DNA of 64,000 nucleotides from UM-FILTER-37-12 sp964344965 (GCA_964344965.1 CAYFPJ010000002.1:95508-159507), one strand, 5' to 3'. Shown: positions 41,225 through 50,739, numbered from the stretch's first letter. Notes: a model not told the origin generated them from the letters alone. Numbers and translations are program-made.

Positions 41225-43237
41225 CGCCCCACCCATCCCCAAAATATCATCCTTACCATCAAAATCCACATCAAGAGAGCGCACTTCTATACCAGGATTA
41301 TCAAAAGTCGAATAAACTTGAAATTCATCATAAAGCTGTGAGCCTTCTCCATCGAAAATCCGCACCACAGGCTTCTTGCCCGGACCAGCACCAGCAATGA
41401 TCTCATCAATTCCATCACCATCCACATCCCCAGCAGCGACATTAACACCACCTCGGAAAGATTTTTCATAAGCTAACCAATCACCTATTTTTTTGTACTG
41501 CCAAGTGTAGGTAGAAACTATAGGGTCCATACCTTCTCCCGCTCCGATAGCCAGCTGATTCCACTTGCCTGGGGTGAGCTTACCGACAGCCATGCTGTAT
41601 CCGCCGCTGTAAGTCTCACCAAATGGGAACCAGTCTTTCTTCATCTGCCTACCATGACGAGTGTAGACCTTGATTGGAGCTGGATAGCCCACACTAGGAG
41701 CGACATAAATTTCCATCTTACGATCACGATTGACATCTCCGATAGCGACCCGCAGCTTACCTTTATAATTTACAGTGTAGGGGTATTTTTTCATGAAGAG
41801 CTGACCATCATCACGCCAGGCCATCAGCTTGCTTTTGGAGACCACCACTAGATCACGCTTACCATTACCGTCAAGATCGATATGAGCCACTTGAGCTCCC
41901 CCCTTATATTCTTCTTCGAAGACAAAGAAGCCATTGCGCACTCTGGTGCCGTCTGGTCGAACGAAACGAGCAAAGTCTCCATTGGTAAAGAGGACGTCAT
42001 TGAGACCATCGAAAGTCTTGAGGAGGAGTAGGCCGTCATAACCATCTACTTTCACCTCTGAGACAATAGCTCCATCGTTAATAGTCTTGTCTTGTGTACC
42101 ATGGATCTTTTCATATTCACCGTTTAGCTGGACTGTTTTTTTACCTCCTGTGCTGTTGACAATAGAGAGGCCATTGGAAAAATCTCGACGCCAGATGTCG
42201 GGAGCGTAGGTATTTAGATTTTTATTGGAATAGGAATCGGAGATGGCTGAGCCGAGGTTGGTGTTGTATTCGTCGTAGTACCAGGTTTGTCCGTGATCTT
42301 GGTCTCCATGGTCATAAGAAAAATAAGTATCTTCCAGGAGTGAGCTAGTAATACCAAAACGCATATCTTGGTAACTTTGTTTACCAGTATTCTCAGTATT
42401 GTAATTCATAATTACAAATGCTGGATCACGGTGCTTTCTCATTTCTTTCGCCCTATTCATCATGTGCTCCCAGTTATTAGAAGAAACATTTTCAAGCATT
42501 TGTCCATTCAATTTTCCTAAGTAAGCCAAAGAATCATTATTACCAAGGATGAAATATTTATCATCTGTGAGACGACGGGTTTCTTCATAAATATAATCCA
42601 TCCCTTCACGCCAAAGCTTGTCTGCATTATTATCAATCTTGCCGTCTCCATCTAAATCTATATCTGAGCCGGCGAAGTAGGTAATATTGTCCCAAGCATT
42701 ATCATAAAAAATTCCATCCCATAGTCCGGTAGATAATATTTCTTCTACTGTAAAGTCAACAATGTAGTCCTGGAATTTTTGTCCATTTTTCTTAGGTGCC
42801 TCACTAGTGACATTGAAGATATAGGTACCTGGCCACCAGGATAATTTGTTTCCTTTACTATCTTTCAAATACCAATCATCTGACAAGCCGGCATTGAGCT
42901 GCTGGCGCATGGTGCTGTAGCTATTTTGAGCATTCTTGACAATCTCCTGCGGGGTGATGTAAGCAAGCATGATGATATCTGGATTTAGTTTTCTAATCTT
43001 TTGCAACTTGGACAAACTCTTTACTTGGGCTTCCATGTCGAGGATTATCAGATCCCATTTGGCAAGCTCTGTCGCTTCGGCAGATGTCATTTCCCAAGAA
43101 AGAAAATAGTTTGCAGTATTTGGAAAATCATTTGCAGCTTGAGTTTTTGTTATAAAAAAAATAGTAAAAAATAAGACTAAAGATGCAAAAAATATAATTG
43201 TAAAAAAGTTTATTTTTTTAGCAGAGTTGAAAAACAT
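41219..43237 (-). CDS. Secreted putative glycoside hydrolase with C-terminal FG-GAP/VCBS repeats
   Basis: 672 residues. Signal peptide KINFFTIIFFASLVLFFTIFFITKTQA. Residues about 35-330 look like a TIM-barrel glycosidase of the putative GHL type: SWEMTSAEATELAKWDLIILDMEA, LNPDIIMLAYITPQE, WDGIFYDNAWDNI with acidic residues at strand ends, and FILGNNDSLAYLG. The C-terminal half has about four FG-GAP/VCBS beta-propeller repeats with calcium-binding patterns DLDGNGKRDL, DVNRDRKMEI, DVDGDGIDEI and DVDFDGKDDI. It is exported and may trim or modify surface glycan. It precedes nothing on its strand within 170 nt and follows the GT4/ligase run upstream (2-nt gap), so it is part of that operon. Confidence 0.75.
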   Translation of the reverse strand: MFFNSAKKINFFTIIFFASLVLFFTIFFITKTQAANDFPNTANYFLSWEMTSAEATELAKWDLIILDMEAQVKSLSKLQKIRKLNPDIIMLAYITPQEIVKNAQNSYSTMRQQLNAGLSDDWYLKDSKGNKLSWWPGTYIFNVTSEAPKKNGQKFQDYIVDFTVEEILSTGLWDGIFYDNAWDNITYFAGSDIDLDGDGKIDNNADKLWREGMDYIYEETRRLTDDKYFILGNNDSLAYLGKLNGQMLENVSSNNWEHMMNRAKEMRKHRDPAFVIMNYNTENTGKQSYQDMRFGITSSLLEDTYFSYDHGDQDHGQTWYYDEYNTNLGSAISDSYSNKNLNTYAPDIWRRDFSNGLSIVNSTGGKKTVQLNGEYEKIHGTQDKTINDGAIVSEVKVDGYDGLLLLKTFDGLNDVLFTNGDFARFVRPDGTRVRNGFFVFEEEYKGGAQVAHIDLDGNGKRDLVVVSKSKLMAWRDDGQLFMKKYPYTVNYKGKLRVAIGDVNRDRKMEIYVAPSVGYPAPIKVYTRHGRQMKKDWFPFGETYSGGYSMAVGKLTPGKWNQLAIGAGEGMDPIVSTYTWQYKKIGDWLAYEKSFRGGVNVAAGDVDGDGIDEIIAGAGPGKKPVVRIFDGEGSQLYDEFQVYSTFDNPGIEVRSLDVDFDGKDDILGMGGAF

Positions 43238-43239
43238 AA

Positions 43240-44328
43240 CTACAAAAAATCATGATATATCTTTTCGATGCTACTTACATTTTTTTGAAGAGAAAAATTC
43301 TGTTGTGCGTATTCACCAGCCCTCTTTCCAAGCATAGCTGCTTCTTTATTATTTTCAAAAACATACTTTAATATTTTGGATAATTTTTTAATATCCTTAT
43401 TGGGAAAAATATAACCTGTCTGATTATTCTCAACTAACGAATCTCCGGCAGCACTACTAGCTACTACACATCTTCCAGCAGACATGACCTCCATAACAAC
43501 CAAACTGAGACCCTCCCAAAGAGATGGCTGCACGACCAAGTCTATCTCCCCAACCTTTTTTACCAATCCATCATATACCAAGCCATGCCAGACAATACGA
43601 TCAGCTATGCCAAATCTGTCAGCAAGTACTTTTAGAGAACTTTCTAGACTACCATCCCCAAAAACATGATATGTCCATGGTAAATCTTTGATATTACCCA
43701 AAGCCTCTAGCAAATAACGATGCCCTTTTTGCTCTTCTAGCCTGCCAATTGTAGCGATGTTTATTTCTTTTTTTTGAAATATTTTTTTATTAGCAAGTGT
43801 TGACCATTTATCTAAGTCCACTCCATTTAACACTAAGGTCACTTTATTTTTATTTATTTTAAAATTATTAACAGCAAAATCTTTTACTGGCTCTGCCACA
43901 GCAATTATTCGATCTGCTTTTTTCAAAATTATTTTCCAAACCAACTTTCTCAAAAACGAAGTACGATGTTCTACGTTATGCAGTGTTACTATCCATTTTA
44001 TTTTATTTTTAAATTTGCGCTTCGCCAAAAAACCAACAATATCTGCACCAAGTAGATGGGAATGGATAATCTTTGGTTGAATTTTATCAATATATCGTAA
44101 TAAATTTTTCCAAACTTTCAATCTGCCTCCCATTTTTTTTCTAGAACCGACAAAAAGTGGAGTTTTATTTTTTTCAAAAGAAGTACGCAACTCTCCATCT
44201 TCAACAGCACTGGCGACATGGACTTCAAATTTTGATTTGTCCATCAAGCTAGCGTATTGTAAAACTAGACGCTCTGCCCCTCCGGCATAGAATCTAGGTA
44301 TGATATGTAAGATCTTTATTTTTTTCAT
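43240..44328 (-). CDS. GT4-family glycosyltransferase
   Basis: 362 residues. N-terminus ILHIIPRFYAGGAERLVLQYA (GGAER acceptor loop), IIHSHLLGADIVGFLA, WIVTLHNVEHR, VLNGVDLDKW; donor half IATIGRLEEQKGHRYLLEAL, HVFGDGSLESSLKVLA, PSLWEGLSLVVMEVMSAGRCVVASSAAG with intact EX7E. A cytoplasmic retaining transferase. It lies 3 nt downstream of a methyltransferase and 2 nt upstream of the glycosidase gene, so the four genes 46535 to 41219 appear to be one surface-glycan operon. Confidence 0.9.
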   Translation of the reverse strand: MKKIKILHIIPRFYAGGAERLVLQYASLMDKSKFEVHVASAVEDGELRTSFEKNKTPLFVGSRKKMGGRLKVWKNLLRYIDKIQPKIIHSHLLGADIVGFLAKRKFKNKIKWIVTLHNVEHRTSFLRKLVWKIILKKADRIIAVAEPVKDFAVNNFKINKNKVTLVLNGVDLDKWSTLANKKIFQKKEINIATIGRLEEQKGHRYLLEALGNIKDLPWTYHVFGDGSLESSLKVLADRFGIADRIVWHGLVYDGLVKKVGEIDLVVQPSLWEGLSLVVMEVMSAGRCVVASSAAGDSLVENNQTGYIFPNKDIKKLSKILKYVFENNKEAAMLGKRAGEYAQQNFSLQKNVSSIEKIYHDFL

Positions 44329-44331
44329 AAT

Positions 44332-45048
44332 CTACTTTTTCTTTACCACTGCAAAAAAATATTCATGGACTATCTTGGGAACAATAGTATATTCAAGCCA
44401 AAAAATCAACTTCCAGATAATATGAACAATTGCCTGCAAAAATCTTCTGATCATCCTGGTTATCTTGTTTAGTGGGAATGAAAAAGGCTTCAATTCAATA
44501 TTGTTGCATCCAGCATAAGACAAAACTTGCAAAAGGCTAAATTCGGTAAAACTAGTAGTGTGAGTATGATCCCAATAACGCATTCGAGCTCCTGTGATAG
44601 CACTGACATTGTTGGTTTTGACGATCAAGGTGCCTCCTTTTTTTAGAGCTTTGTGCCAGCCAGTCACAATCGGAATGATCTGATCCTTATCAAGATGCTC
44701 AATGACGTCGTTGGTGACAATTAGATCATACTGTCTCTTATTTTTATCCAGCCAATCCAAAGTATTTTTCACCTGTACACCATCTACACCTCTCTGCTTG
44801 ACGTATTCAATAGCTTCCTTACTAGTGTCTACTGCAGTCACATTTTTGTATCCTTTTGCTACCAGCCATTCACTGCACTGCCCTACTCCACATCCGAAAT
44901 CTAGGATCTTTGCTTTTTTATTTTTTGGCAAAAATCTGGAGTAATTATGCTCAAACATCTCTGCCATATGGCGACGAGATTCGTCTCCTGCATTGACATC
45001 TGCAAACCCGCTGGATAAATATTGGTCAAATTGTTTTTGTCTATTCAT
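44332..45048 (-). CDS. SAM-dependent class I methyltransferase
   Basis: 238 residues with a Methyltransf_11/25-type Rossmann domain: motif I ILDFGCGVGQCSEWL, the acidic residue of VTAVDTSKEAIEYV, then QYDLIVTNDVIEHLDKDQ and KKGGTLIVKTNN. The C-terminal 40 residues include a hydrophobic stretch (AIVHIIWKLIFWLEYTIVP), suggesting membrane association. The enzyme should transfer a methyl group from S-adenosylmethionine, likely to a sugar or lipid given its position between a polymerase/ligase and a GT4 gene. It overlaps the ligase gene by 4 nt. Substrate unknown. Confidence 0.85.
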   Translation of the reverse strand: MNRQKQFDQYLSSGFADVNAGDESRRHMAEMFEHNYSRFLPKNKKAKILDFGCGVGQCSEWLVAKGYKNVTAVDTSKEAIEYVKQRGVDGVQVKNTLDWLDKNKRQYDLIVTNDVIEHLDKDQIIPIVTGWHKALKKGGTLIVKTNNVSAITGARMRYWDHTHTTSFTEFSLLQVLSYAGCNNIELKPFSFPLNKITRMIRRFLQAIVHIIWKLIFWLEYTIVPKIVHEYFFAVVKKK

Positions 45049-46535
45049 ATTTTTGTATCTATGTTTAGATGTTGTTTGTTGGGTAAATGTGGTCGGAGAT
45101 AATTGGTAAATCCAGTGTAAGTACTATTGCGAAATATGATATGCTGAGCAATAGCCAAGGTGATTGGAATCCACATCCTGCTGGTATAAAATTGGGTACT
45201 GAAAAGCTGGAAAGTGATCGCCAAGATTATCAAAAAAACTCCAAGCAATGCATATTGACGAGCTTCCTCTCTATAATTTTTGTTATAAAATCTCTTTATC
45301 ATTGGATACAAAAAAGACCAAATAAATAAAAAGAAAGTAGTCAAACCAAGCAATCCTTGCTCGGCAATAAGTTTTTGGATGATACCATGGGCGTCAATTA
45401 CGTCACCAATCTCATACCAAAGAAAGTTGACATCAGGAAGTAGATAAAGAAAAGAACCAACTCCGTTTCCAAATATGGCATGGTTGGAAAAGAAATGGAG
45501 AGATATCTCTGTCAAATACCATCTAGTACTAGTAGAGCTCTCTGCTGCTCCACTGGTAGTGAGAAAGAAAGCAAGATAAGCGGCAATAGGCGCAAGAGCA
45601 AGCAAAAACCAAGAATATTTTTTGATTATTTTGCCAACCTCTACCTTACTATGCACAAAAAATATATACAAAAATAATCCAAACAAAAGGGAAAGCCAGG
45701 CGGCTCGTGACAGAGTGAGGAGACCAATTAGTAAAACAAAAAATGTTAGATAACCCATATACCTACTCCCTTCTGGATCTTTTTCACGATACCAAAAAAA
45801 GAAAAATATCGGTAAGGCAACAGTGATGATCTCAGCAAGGAAGATATGTTGCAGTCCAAATGGAACCCAATTGCCAATAGCAAATGGTGTACTACGCATG
45901 GTGCCATATACTTCTAGTCCTGTTCCTAAGAAAAAGGAGACAAAGCCCATAATAGCAGCTAAGACTGCTCCAAGAGCCAAAATAATCAAACTATTTTTGA
46001 GAATTTTTTTATTTTCAATAATATTGACCCCCAAGACCACAAAACCAAAATACCATAAGAATATAAAGCGAAAAAGATAAGATATTGCTTCAAATAAATG
46101 AAGCTGCTCGACATTGTAGAGGGAAAATAAGGCACTCAAAATGAATAGAGAAAACCAAAAAAATCCAGGCAATCTAATAAATTTTTTCTGACCAAGTAGC
46201 CAATTCCTAATTCGGGCCACAATAAAAGCAGCAAATAATATTACCGTCCAAAAATCCACCATCGGAGCATGGATTTTCAAAAGTTGAGGATAATCTTGAA
46301 ATAAATACCAATAACGATCCAGATAAAATATCCAATTGATCATCGGTGCCAAAAAAACCAGAATGTACCAACCAATGTCTAATCGGTAGGATAGAGCCCA
46401 GATAAATAAAGCAAGTGCAAATAACACAAAAACAAATATTCCTTTCCAAAAATATAATCCCAAAATAAGAGTAGAAATAAAAAGAATAGCCAAAAAACTT
46501 GACCATTTTATTTGGTTGTTTTTTACGGTAATCAT
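45045..46535 (-). CDS. O-antigen ligase/polymerase family membrane protein
   Basis: 496 residues from the ATG at 46535 (the frame stays open further upstream through a dispersed repeat, which is not part of the gene). About 11 membrane helices. The Wzy_C region is TSTRWYLTEISLHFFSNHAIFGNGVGSFLY followed by DVIDAHGIIQKLIAEQGLLG, with the Arg and His typical for this family. It joins or polymerises glycan units on the outer membrane face. Unlike the two ligases at 24738 and 26785 it lacks a TPR tail. It heads the operon with the methyltransferase, a GT4 and a secreted glycosidase. Confidence 0.85.
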   Translation of the reverse strand: MITVKNNQIKWSSFLAILFISTLILGLYFWKGIFVFVLFALALFIWALSYRLDIGWYILVFLAPMINWIFYLDRYWYLFQDYPQLLKIHAPMVDFWTVILFAAFIVARIRNWLLGQKKFIRLPGFFWFSLFILSALFSLYNVEQLHLFEAISYLFRFIFLWYFGFVVLGVNIIENKKILKNSLIILALGAVLAAIMGFVSFFLGTGLEVYGTMRSTPFAIGNWVPFGLQHIFLAEIITVALPIFFFFWYREKDPEGSRYMGYLTFFVLLIGLLTLSRAAWLSLLFGLFLYIFFVHSKVEVGKIIKKYSWFLLALAPIAAYLAFFLTTSGAAESSTSTRWYLTEISLHFFSNHAIFGNGVGSFLYLLPDVNFLWYEIGDVIDAHGIIQKLIAEQGLLGLTTFFLFIWSFLYPMIKRFYNKNYREEARQYALLGVFLIILAITFQLFSTQFYTSRMWIPITLAIAQHIIFRNSTYTGFTNYLRPHLPNKQHLNIDTKI

Positions 46536-46541
46536 AGCGAT

Positions 46542-46570
46542 ATTATAAGTTATTTTAGGCGGAAAAGCAA
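46542..46570 (-). promoter_or_regulatory. Promoter giving a leaderless transcript
   Basis: On the minus strand TTGCTT (46565-46570), 17-nt spacer, TATAAT (46542-46547). The expected start site falls on or next to the A of the ATG at 46535, so translation would begin without a leader. Confidence 0.65.
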
Positions 46571-46629
46571 TTATGAAATAGCGTAATCTTTGTATAAAAA
46601 AATCGTTCATATGGACAATGAACGACTTT

Positions 46630-46774
46630 AATAAAAGTAAATTTGGTTTAAGTAAGACTTCATCGGGCCATCCCCGCAGCAAGCTGCGGGGTATTGGCAG
46701 AAAATCTTATTTCAACCAATGTTAGTTTTCACTTTTTCGATGCAAGCATCGAGGAATAAAACCGCTTAAAGATT
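46630..46774 (+). repeat. 145-bp dispersed structured repeat, copy 2
   Basis: Same sequence as 36152-36296, in the same orientation, with the two GC stems conserved. It lies between the ligase promoter and the hicA stop, oriented opposite to the flanking genes. Confidence 0.9.
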
Positions 46775-46799
46775 TAAAGCATGTGAGCATTAGCAATAG

Positions 46800-47027
46800 T
46801 TACAAAAGTTCAAAAAAAGTTTCTTCACTAATATATGCATCTTTTATCAATTGTTTTAGCAATCCTACTTTTAATTCTTTGTGTAGTGGAATAGTGAGAG
46901 GTTTGTGTGTAAAAGAATCTTTATGTTTCAACCTGACATGACTCCCTTTTTGCCTACTAAGCTCATAACCAAATTTGATAAAACATTTCATTGCTTTTCT
47001 ACCCGATATGCCAGCAAATTTTGTCAT
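46800..47027 (-). CDS. hicA: HicA-type mRNA interferase toxin
   Basis: 75 residues with the HicA double-stranded-RNA-binding-like fold: FAGISGRKAMKCFIKFGYELSRQKGSHVRLKH, where the GSH His is the catalytic residue, followed by LTIPLHKELKVGLLKQLIKDA. HicA toxins cleave mRNA and stop growth when the partner antitoxin is lost. It lies 2 nt downstream of the hicB gene. Order hicB-hicA is the less common one but known. Complete length and key His present, so the toxin looks functional. Confidence 0.88.
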   Translation of the reverse strand: MTKFAGISGRKAMKCFIKFGYELSRQKGSHVRLKHKDSFTHKPLTIPLHKELKVGLLKQLIKDAYISEETFFELL

Positions 47028-47029
47028 AT

Positions 47030-47278
47030 CTAAATGGTTACCAGATGCAAACTTACTTTTCTATTCAAGCTGGCGTTCCTGGCTCTAGTAGGCATGTCCT
47101 CTAGACAGAGATCGATAGCTTCTCTGATATTTTTGAGACAATCCTCAACAGTCTTTCCCTGGCTGTGACACCCGTCCAAAACGGGGCAGTCTACCCAATA
47201 GCCACCTAGCTCATCTTCATAAATAATTACAGGAAGGTTGCCAATTTTGTGGTGAATTTTTTTAGTTTTTTTAGTCAT
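47030..47278 (-). CDS. hicB: HicB-type antitoxin
   Basis: 82 residues. The HicB core is NLPVIIYEDELGGYWVDCPVLDGCHSQGKTVEDCLKNIREAIDLCLED, a degenerate RNase-H-like fold that blocks HicA. No separate DNA-binding domain is visible after residue 70, unlike long HicB proteins. A consensus promoter on the minus strand (TTGACA 47327-47332, 16-nt spacer, TATAAT 47305-47310) drives the pair. Repression by the HicAB complex is typical for the family; no operator was clearly seen. Confidence 0.85.
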   Translation of the reverse strand: MTKKTKKIHHKIGNLPVIIYEDELGGYWVDCPVLDGCHSQGKTVEDCLKNIREAIDLCLEDMPTRARNASLNRKVSLHLVTI

Positions 47279-47304
47279 ATTTTCAACATTAATTGAATAA
47301 TATT

Positions 47305-47332
47305 ATTATAACAATTTTTATGTCTTTGTCAA
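47305..47332 (-). promoter_or_regulatory. Promoter of hicBA
   Basis: Minus-strand TTGACA (47327-47332) and TATAAT (47305-47310), 16-nt spacer, about 27 nt before the hicB ATG at 47278. Confidence 0.75.
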
Positions 47333-47341
47333 TCAAAACAA

Positions 47342-47370
47342 AAACCACTCCAAAATATTCAGAGTGGTTT
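47342..47370. terminator. Bidirectional terminator-like hairpin
   Basis: Stem AAACCACTC / GAGTGGTTT with A- and T-rich flanks, just upstream of the hicBA promoter. It would insulate that operon from the GC-rich gene to the right. Confidence 0.65.
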
Positions 47371-47440
47371 GTAAAATTGAAAATTCAGTAATTGAAAATT
47401 GTTTAAAAATTTTAAATTATAAATTTCTAACAAAGGGTAA

Positions 47441-47466
47441 ATCTCTTACTAGATCTAGTAAGAGAT
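47441..47466. repeat. Perfect 26-bp palindrome
   Basis: ATCTCTTACTAGA followed directly by its reverse complement, no spacer, centred on AGATCT. It marks the last AT-rich sequence before the GC-rich island. It could be a binding site for a dimeric protein or a hairpin. Confidence 0.8.
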
Positions 47467-47647
47467 CCTTTACTAACTACCTTGCTTAAACAAGATAAGC
47501 AGTAAGGGAACCGGCTGTGCTTGCGCAAAGCCGGTATCCATCTTCGTGAACTCCCACTCCCGACCTGAATCCACAGGTCAGAGCGAAGTCGTCACGCCGA
47601 TGTCGCGTTTCTCACCCCTATCGGTGAGCCCTCCAAAACGCTTTGTA

Positions 47648-47678
47648 CCTCCGGGCCAGAGGATAGGTGGCCCGGAGG
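47648..47678 (-). terminator. GC-rich hairpin after the Cys-rich lipoprotein gene
   Basis: Stem CCTCCGGGCC / GGCCCGGAGG with an 11-nt loop, 7 nt past the stop codon at 47685. No good T-tract follows in the minus direction (GTACAAAGC), so it may act as an mRNA 3' stabiliser or a weak terminator of a high-GC organism. Confidence 0.6.
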
Positions 47679-47684
47679 AACAGA

Positions 47685-50172
47685 TCACTCGTCGCCCTGG
47701 TAGAACCAGGAGCACGTGACCCGGAAGACCCCGCCGCCGATGGGGGTCCAGGTGCACGGGTCAAACCCGCCTTCGTCGATCTGGTTGTTGCAGTTGTTGT
47801 CCTTCCCGTCCCCGTTGTAGTCGTGCATGTTGGGGTTGTTCAGGACGCTGCCGTCAACCACGCCGATCTGGCTGGATCCGTCCGTGCAGGTGTTGGCGAG
47901 CGTGACCAGGAAGACGGCGCCACCACCGTCCTCCTGACAGAGCGACCACTCCTCCGATCCGGTGGGATCGTCGTCGCAGTCGCCGGAAACGATCTCCGGG
48001 CAGGTCGGGTTGGTCGGCTCGTCGAGCTCCACACAGGGCGAGAAGATGCAGAAGCAGTCCCCGTCCTGGTCCGTGTGGAGATCGGCAGCCAGACACTGAC
48101 CCGAGTCACCGCAGACCTCGTCTCCCCCGCACTCCCCACAAGTGCCGCCGCAGCCGTCCTCGCCACACGCCTTCCCGTCACAGGACGGCGCGCAGACGCA
48201 CTGGCCGCTAGAGCACTCACCATCTTCGCAGATGGTCCCGTCGGCGGACGGAGTCGAGGAGCACTCGCCGGTCTCGGGGTCGCAGGAGTCGTCGGTGCAG
48301 GGGTTGCCGTCATCGCAGACGACCTCATCCCCGCCACACTCTCCCGCGTTGCAGATGTCACTCTCGGTACACGCGCTGCCGTCGTCGCACGGCTCGCTGT
48401 TGTCCGAGTAGATGCATCCGCTGTCACTCTCACACGAGTCGTCGGTGCAGGGGTTGCCGTCGTCGCAGACGACCGCCCCGTCCACCTCTACCGACTCACA
48501 CGCGCCCGTGAGGGCGTTGCAGCTGTCATCGGTGCAGACGTCCCCGTCGTCGCAGTCGATGGTGTCTCCGAGGCACGCCCCCTCGGAACAGGCATCGTTC
48601 TCCGTGCACGAGCTGCCGTCGTCGCACGGGTTCGAGTTGAAGGAGTACGCGCACCCGTCGGTCGGGTCGCAGGAGTCGGTCGTGCAGACGTCGTCGTCGT
48701 TGCAGTCGATGGTATCGCCCGCGCAGGTGCCCCCGCCGCAGACGTCACCGTCGGTGCAGGCGTTGCCGTCGTCGCAGACCTCCCCATCGCTGCCGCACCA
48801 CCCCTGCATCCAGGGGCAACGCACATCCCAGAGCTCGCCACCGAGGCTCTCCCAGTAGCAAGACTTCTGAGCGATCTCTTCGACCGTGTTCTCCTCGTCG
48901 GTCACGCCGTCGCAGTCGTTGTCGAAGCCCTCGGGATCACCCGATTCGTCGACCTGCGTCTCCAGCATCTCCGGCCCGTTGAGGGCCGAACCGTCCGACT
49001 CGAGCACGAGCTCGGTCCCGGCCGGGCAGGCCGGGTGGACGGACGACGAGAAGTCGATACGCACGAACTCCGAGCCCGAGGGCTCGGTGCAGAAGACCGC
49101 GGGTCCGACCCCATCGCTGGGATCATCATCGCAGTCACCCGCAGGTCCCCCGCCGAGGCAGGGGTCCAGCTCGCAGATACCGTCCCCGTCGTTGTCGACG
49201 TGCAGCGGGTCGATGATGGAGGAACACTCGCCCGTGGCCGGGTCGCAGGAGTCGATCGTGATGGGGTTGCCGTCGTCACAGTCGACGGCGTCCTGGCTGC
49301 AGCCCCCGGCGTCGGGGTTGCAGCTGTCGATGGTGCAGAGGTTGCCGTCGTCGCACGCGCCATCGTCGGGCGTGAACGAGCAACCTCCCATTCCGTCGCA
49401 GGAGTCCGTGGTGCAGCCGAGCCCATCGTCGCAGACGACGAGCTCGTGCACGCACGGGTCGCCACCTGCGATCAGGATGAAGGGGTTGCACACGTCGGTG
49501 GTGCAGGGGTCCTCATCCTGACAGAACATATCCGGGCAGTACGGGAGGGGCTGACACAACCCCTGCGAGGTGCAAGCCTCGGTGGGCGCGCAATCGGTGT
49601 GGTCCTCGCAAGGGGTGAAGCCGGGATCTCCGTCCTCACCGTCAGCGCCGGGGCAGATCGGGTCCGAGACCGCGGGGCCACACGTGACCACCGCGCAACC
49701 GTCGGCATCCATCTCGAGGGAGCATCCCGAACCGTCCTCGCCGTCAGCGCCGTTGTTACCGTCAGCGCCGGGGCAGATCGGGTCCGAGACCGCGGGGCCA
49801 CACGTGACCACCNNNNNNNNNNNNNNNNNNNNNNNNNNNNNNNNNNNNNNNNNNNNNNNNNNNNNNNNNNNNNNNNNNNNNNNNNNNNNNNNNNNNNNNN
49901 NNNNNNNNNNNNGCGCAACCGTCGGCATCCATCTCGAGGGAGCAGTCGGTACCGTCGACGCCGGGGCAGATCATCTCAGTGGTCTGATCGACACAGGTGA
50001 GCGCGAAGCACATCTGGTCGTCATCGTCACTGGAGAGGATCAACTCGCAGCTCTCGCCGGCCGGCCCCATCTCCCCCGCGGGGGGATCGGCGTAGTCGCA
50101 CGCGACCAAGCCACTGGCCAGGACAGCCAGCACCACGATACAGTTCGTGGCCAACATGCTCATGCGCTTCAT
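47685..50172 (-). CDS. Cys-rich repeat lipoprotein with collagen-like segments (MopE/myxobacterial style), interrupted by an assembly gap
   Basis: Starts MKRMSMLATNCIVV with a lipoprotein signal ending LASGLVAC, then collagen-like Gly-rich pieces (AGEMGPAGE, NGADGEDGSG) and a repeated CSLEMDADGCAVVTCG unit. The long C-terminal part has a dozen or more Cys-rich modules of the type CDDGNPCTDDSCD with paired DGDV/DGDCFCIF acidic calcium-like sites, as in large surface proteins of Myxococcota and relatives. 100 undetermined bases (49813-49912) interrupt the repeat section, so the frame across the gap is not verified. Base composition is far more GC-rich than everything around it, and codons end in G/C. 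Probably a secreted or surface-anchored adhesin-like protein of foreign origin, or the product of a scaffold misjoin. Confidence 0.7.
49640..49945 (-). repeat. Tandem nucleotide repeats around the gap
   Basis: A unit of about 80-110 bp beginning GTCAGCGCCGGGGCAGATCG and including CAACCGTCGGCATCCATCTC occurs at 49640-49728, again from 49750, and resumes after the gap at 49913. Tandem identity explains why the assembly broke here; copy number is unknown. Confidence 0.85.
49813..49912. other. Assembly gap (100 N)
   Basis: Exactly 100 undetermined bases, the conventional filler for a gap of unknown size, within the tandem repeat of the Cys-rich gene. Confidence 0.98.
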
Positions 50173-50305
50173 CTCATCCTCCTCCCGGGCGCATCTCTAG
50201 CACCTGGAAAAACATCCCAGCCGACGGAGCAAGCGCAGCCCCGCCGACCATCTCGCTCGGACAGGAGACCACCGTTGGCCTCCAGCCCCCGCCACCCTTC
50301 TTACT

Positions 50306-50505
50306 GTCCGTCCGCCTGTTTATCCTGATACCCACACAACGGGCAGCAGAGACGAACGGACGAAAGGAAGCAGGAGGCGATCTAAGTCGGCAGAGCCACG
50401 CAGCCCCACCGACACCATCCGGAGCCGAAGGCCCCTACCGTCCCAATACCGTCCGTCCGTCTGTTTTGCCATCTGCCCATACAACGGGAGAAGACGAACG
50501 GACGA
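50306..50505. repeat. Two inverted-repeat boxes (50306-50363 and 50451-50505) upstream of the lipoprotein gene
   Basis: Each box begins GTCCGTCCG and ends with GACGAACGGACGA and shares an internal ACAACGGG segment, so the two are imperfect direct copies and each is also an inverted repeat (TCGTCCGTTCGTC...). They lie 134 and 279 nt before the lipoprotein start codon. Likely regulatory sites or transcript hairpins of the foreign gene. Confidence 0.65.
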
Positions 50506-50685
50506 TACGAAATTGCAGGGGCGGGTTGGTGAAGAAAAATATATTTTTTCTCCTTCAACCCACCCATGCTGGTATAGGAACGGAATTAATATTCTGTGTA
50601 ATCAAAAATAATCTGTTTAAATCTGTTTTTGTATTTATGAATTGTAATGAACTCTCATTTTCTATCTCAACCACCCTTCTACTAA

Positions 50686-50724
50686 GCCTAATAACCTAAA
50701 TACCTAAAACCTAAACTACCTAAT
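50686..50724 (+). repeat. ACCTAAA phrase repeat within the GC-rich island
   Basis: Five irregular copies of an ACCTAAA/CCTAATA unit in an AT-rich 200-bp segment between the two GC-rich genes. The same phrase occurs at six other places in clearly AT-rich host sequence in this window, which links the island to its surroundings. Confidence 0.75.
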
Positions 50725-50739
50725 AGAAAAATGGTTGAG

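Noticed and set aside
45045..46682. Longer N-terminus of the ligase at 45045
   Set aside because: The extra 49 codons run through the 145-bp dispersed repeat and the promoter; the ATG at 46535 directly follows a TATAAT box.
47667..50000. Long plus-strand reading frame opposite the Cys-rich lipoprotein gene
   Set aside because: It is the antisense shadow of a GC-rich gene; it spans the N gap, has no start signals and reads as Val/Ala/Arg-rich noise, whereas the minus strand shows a lipoprotein signal and Cys modules.
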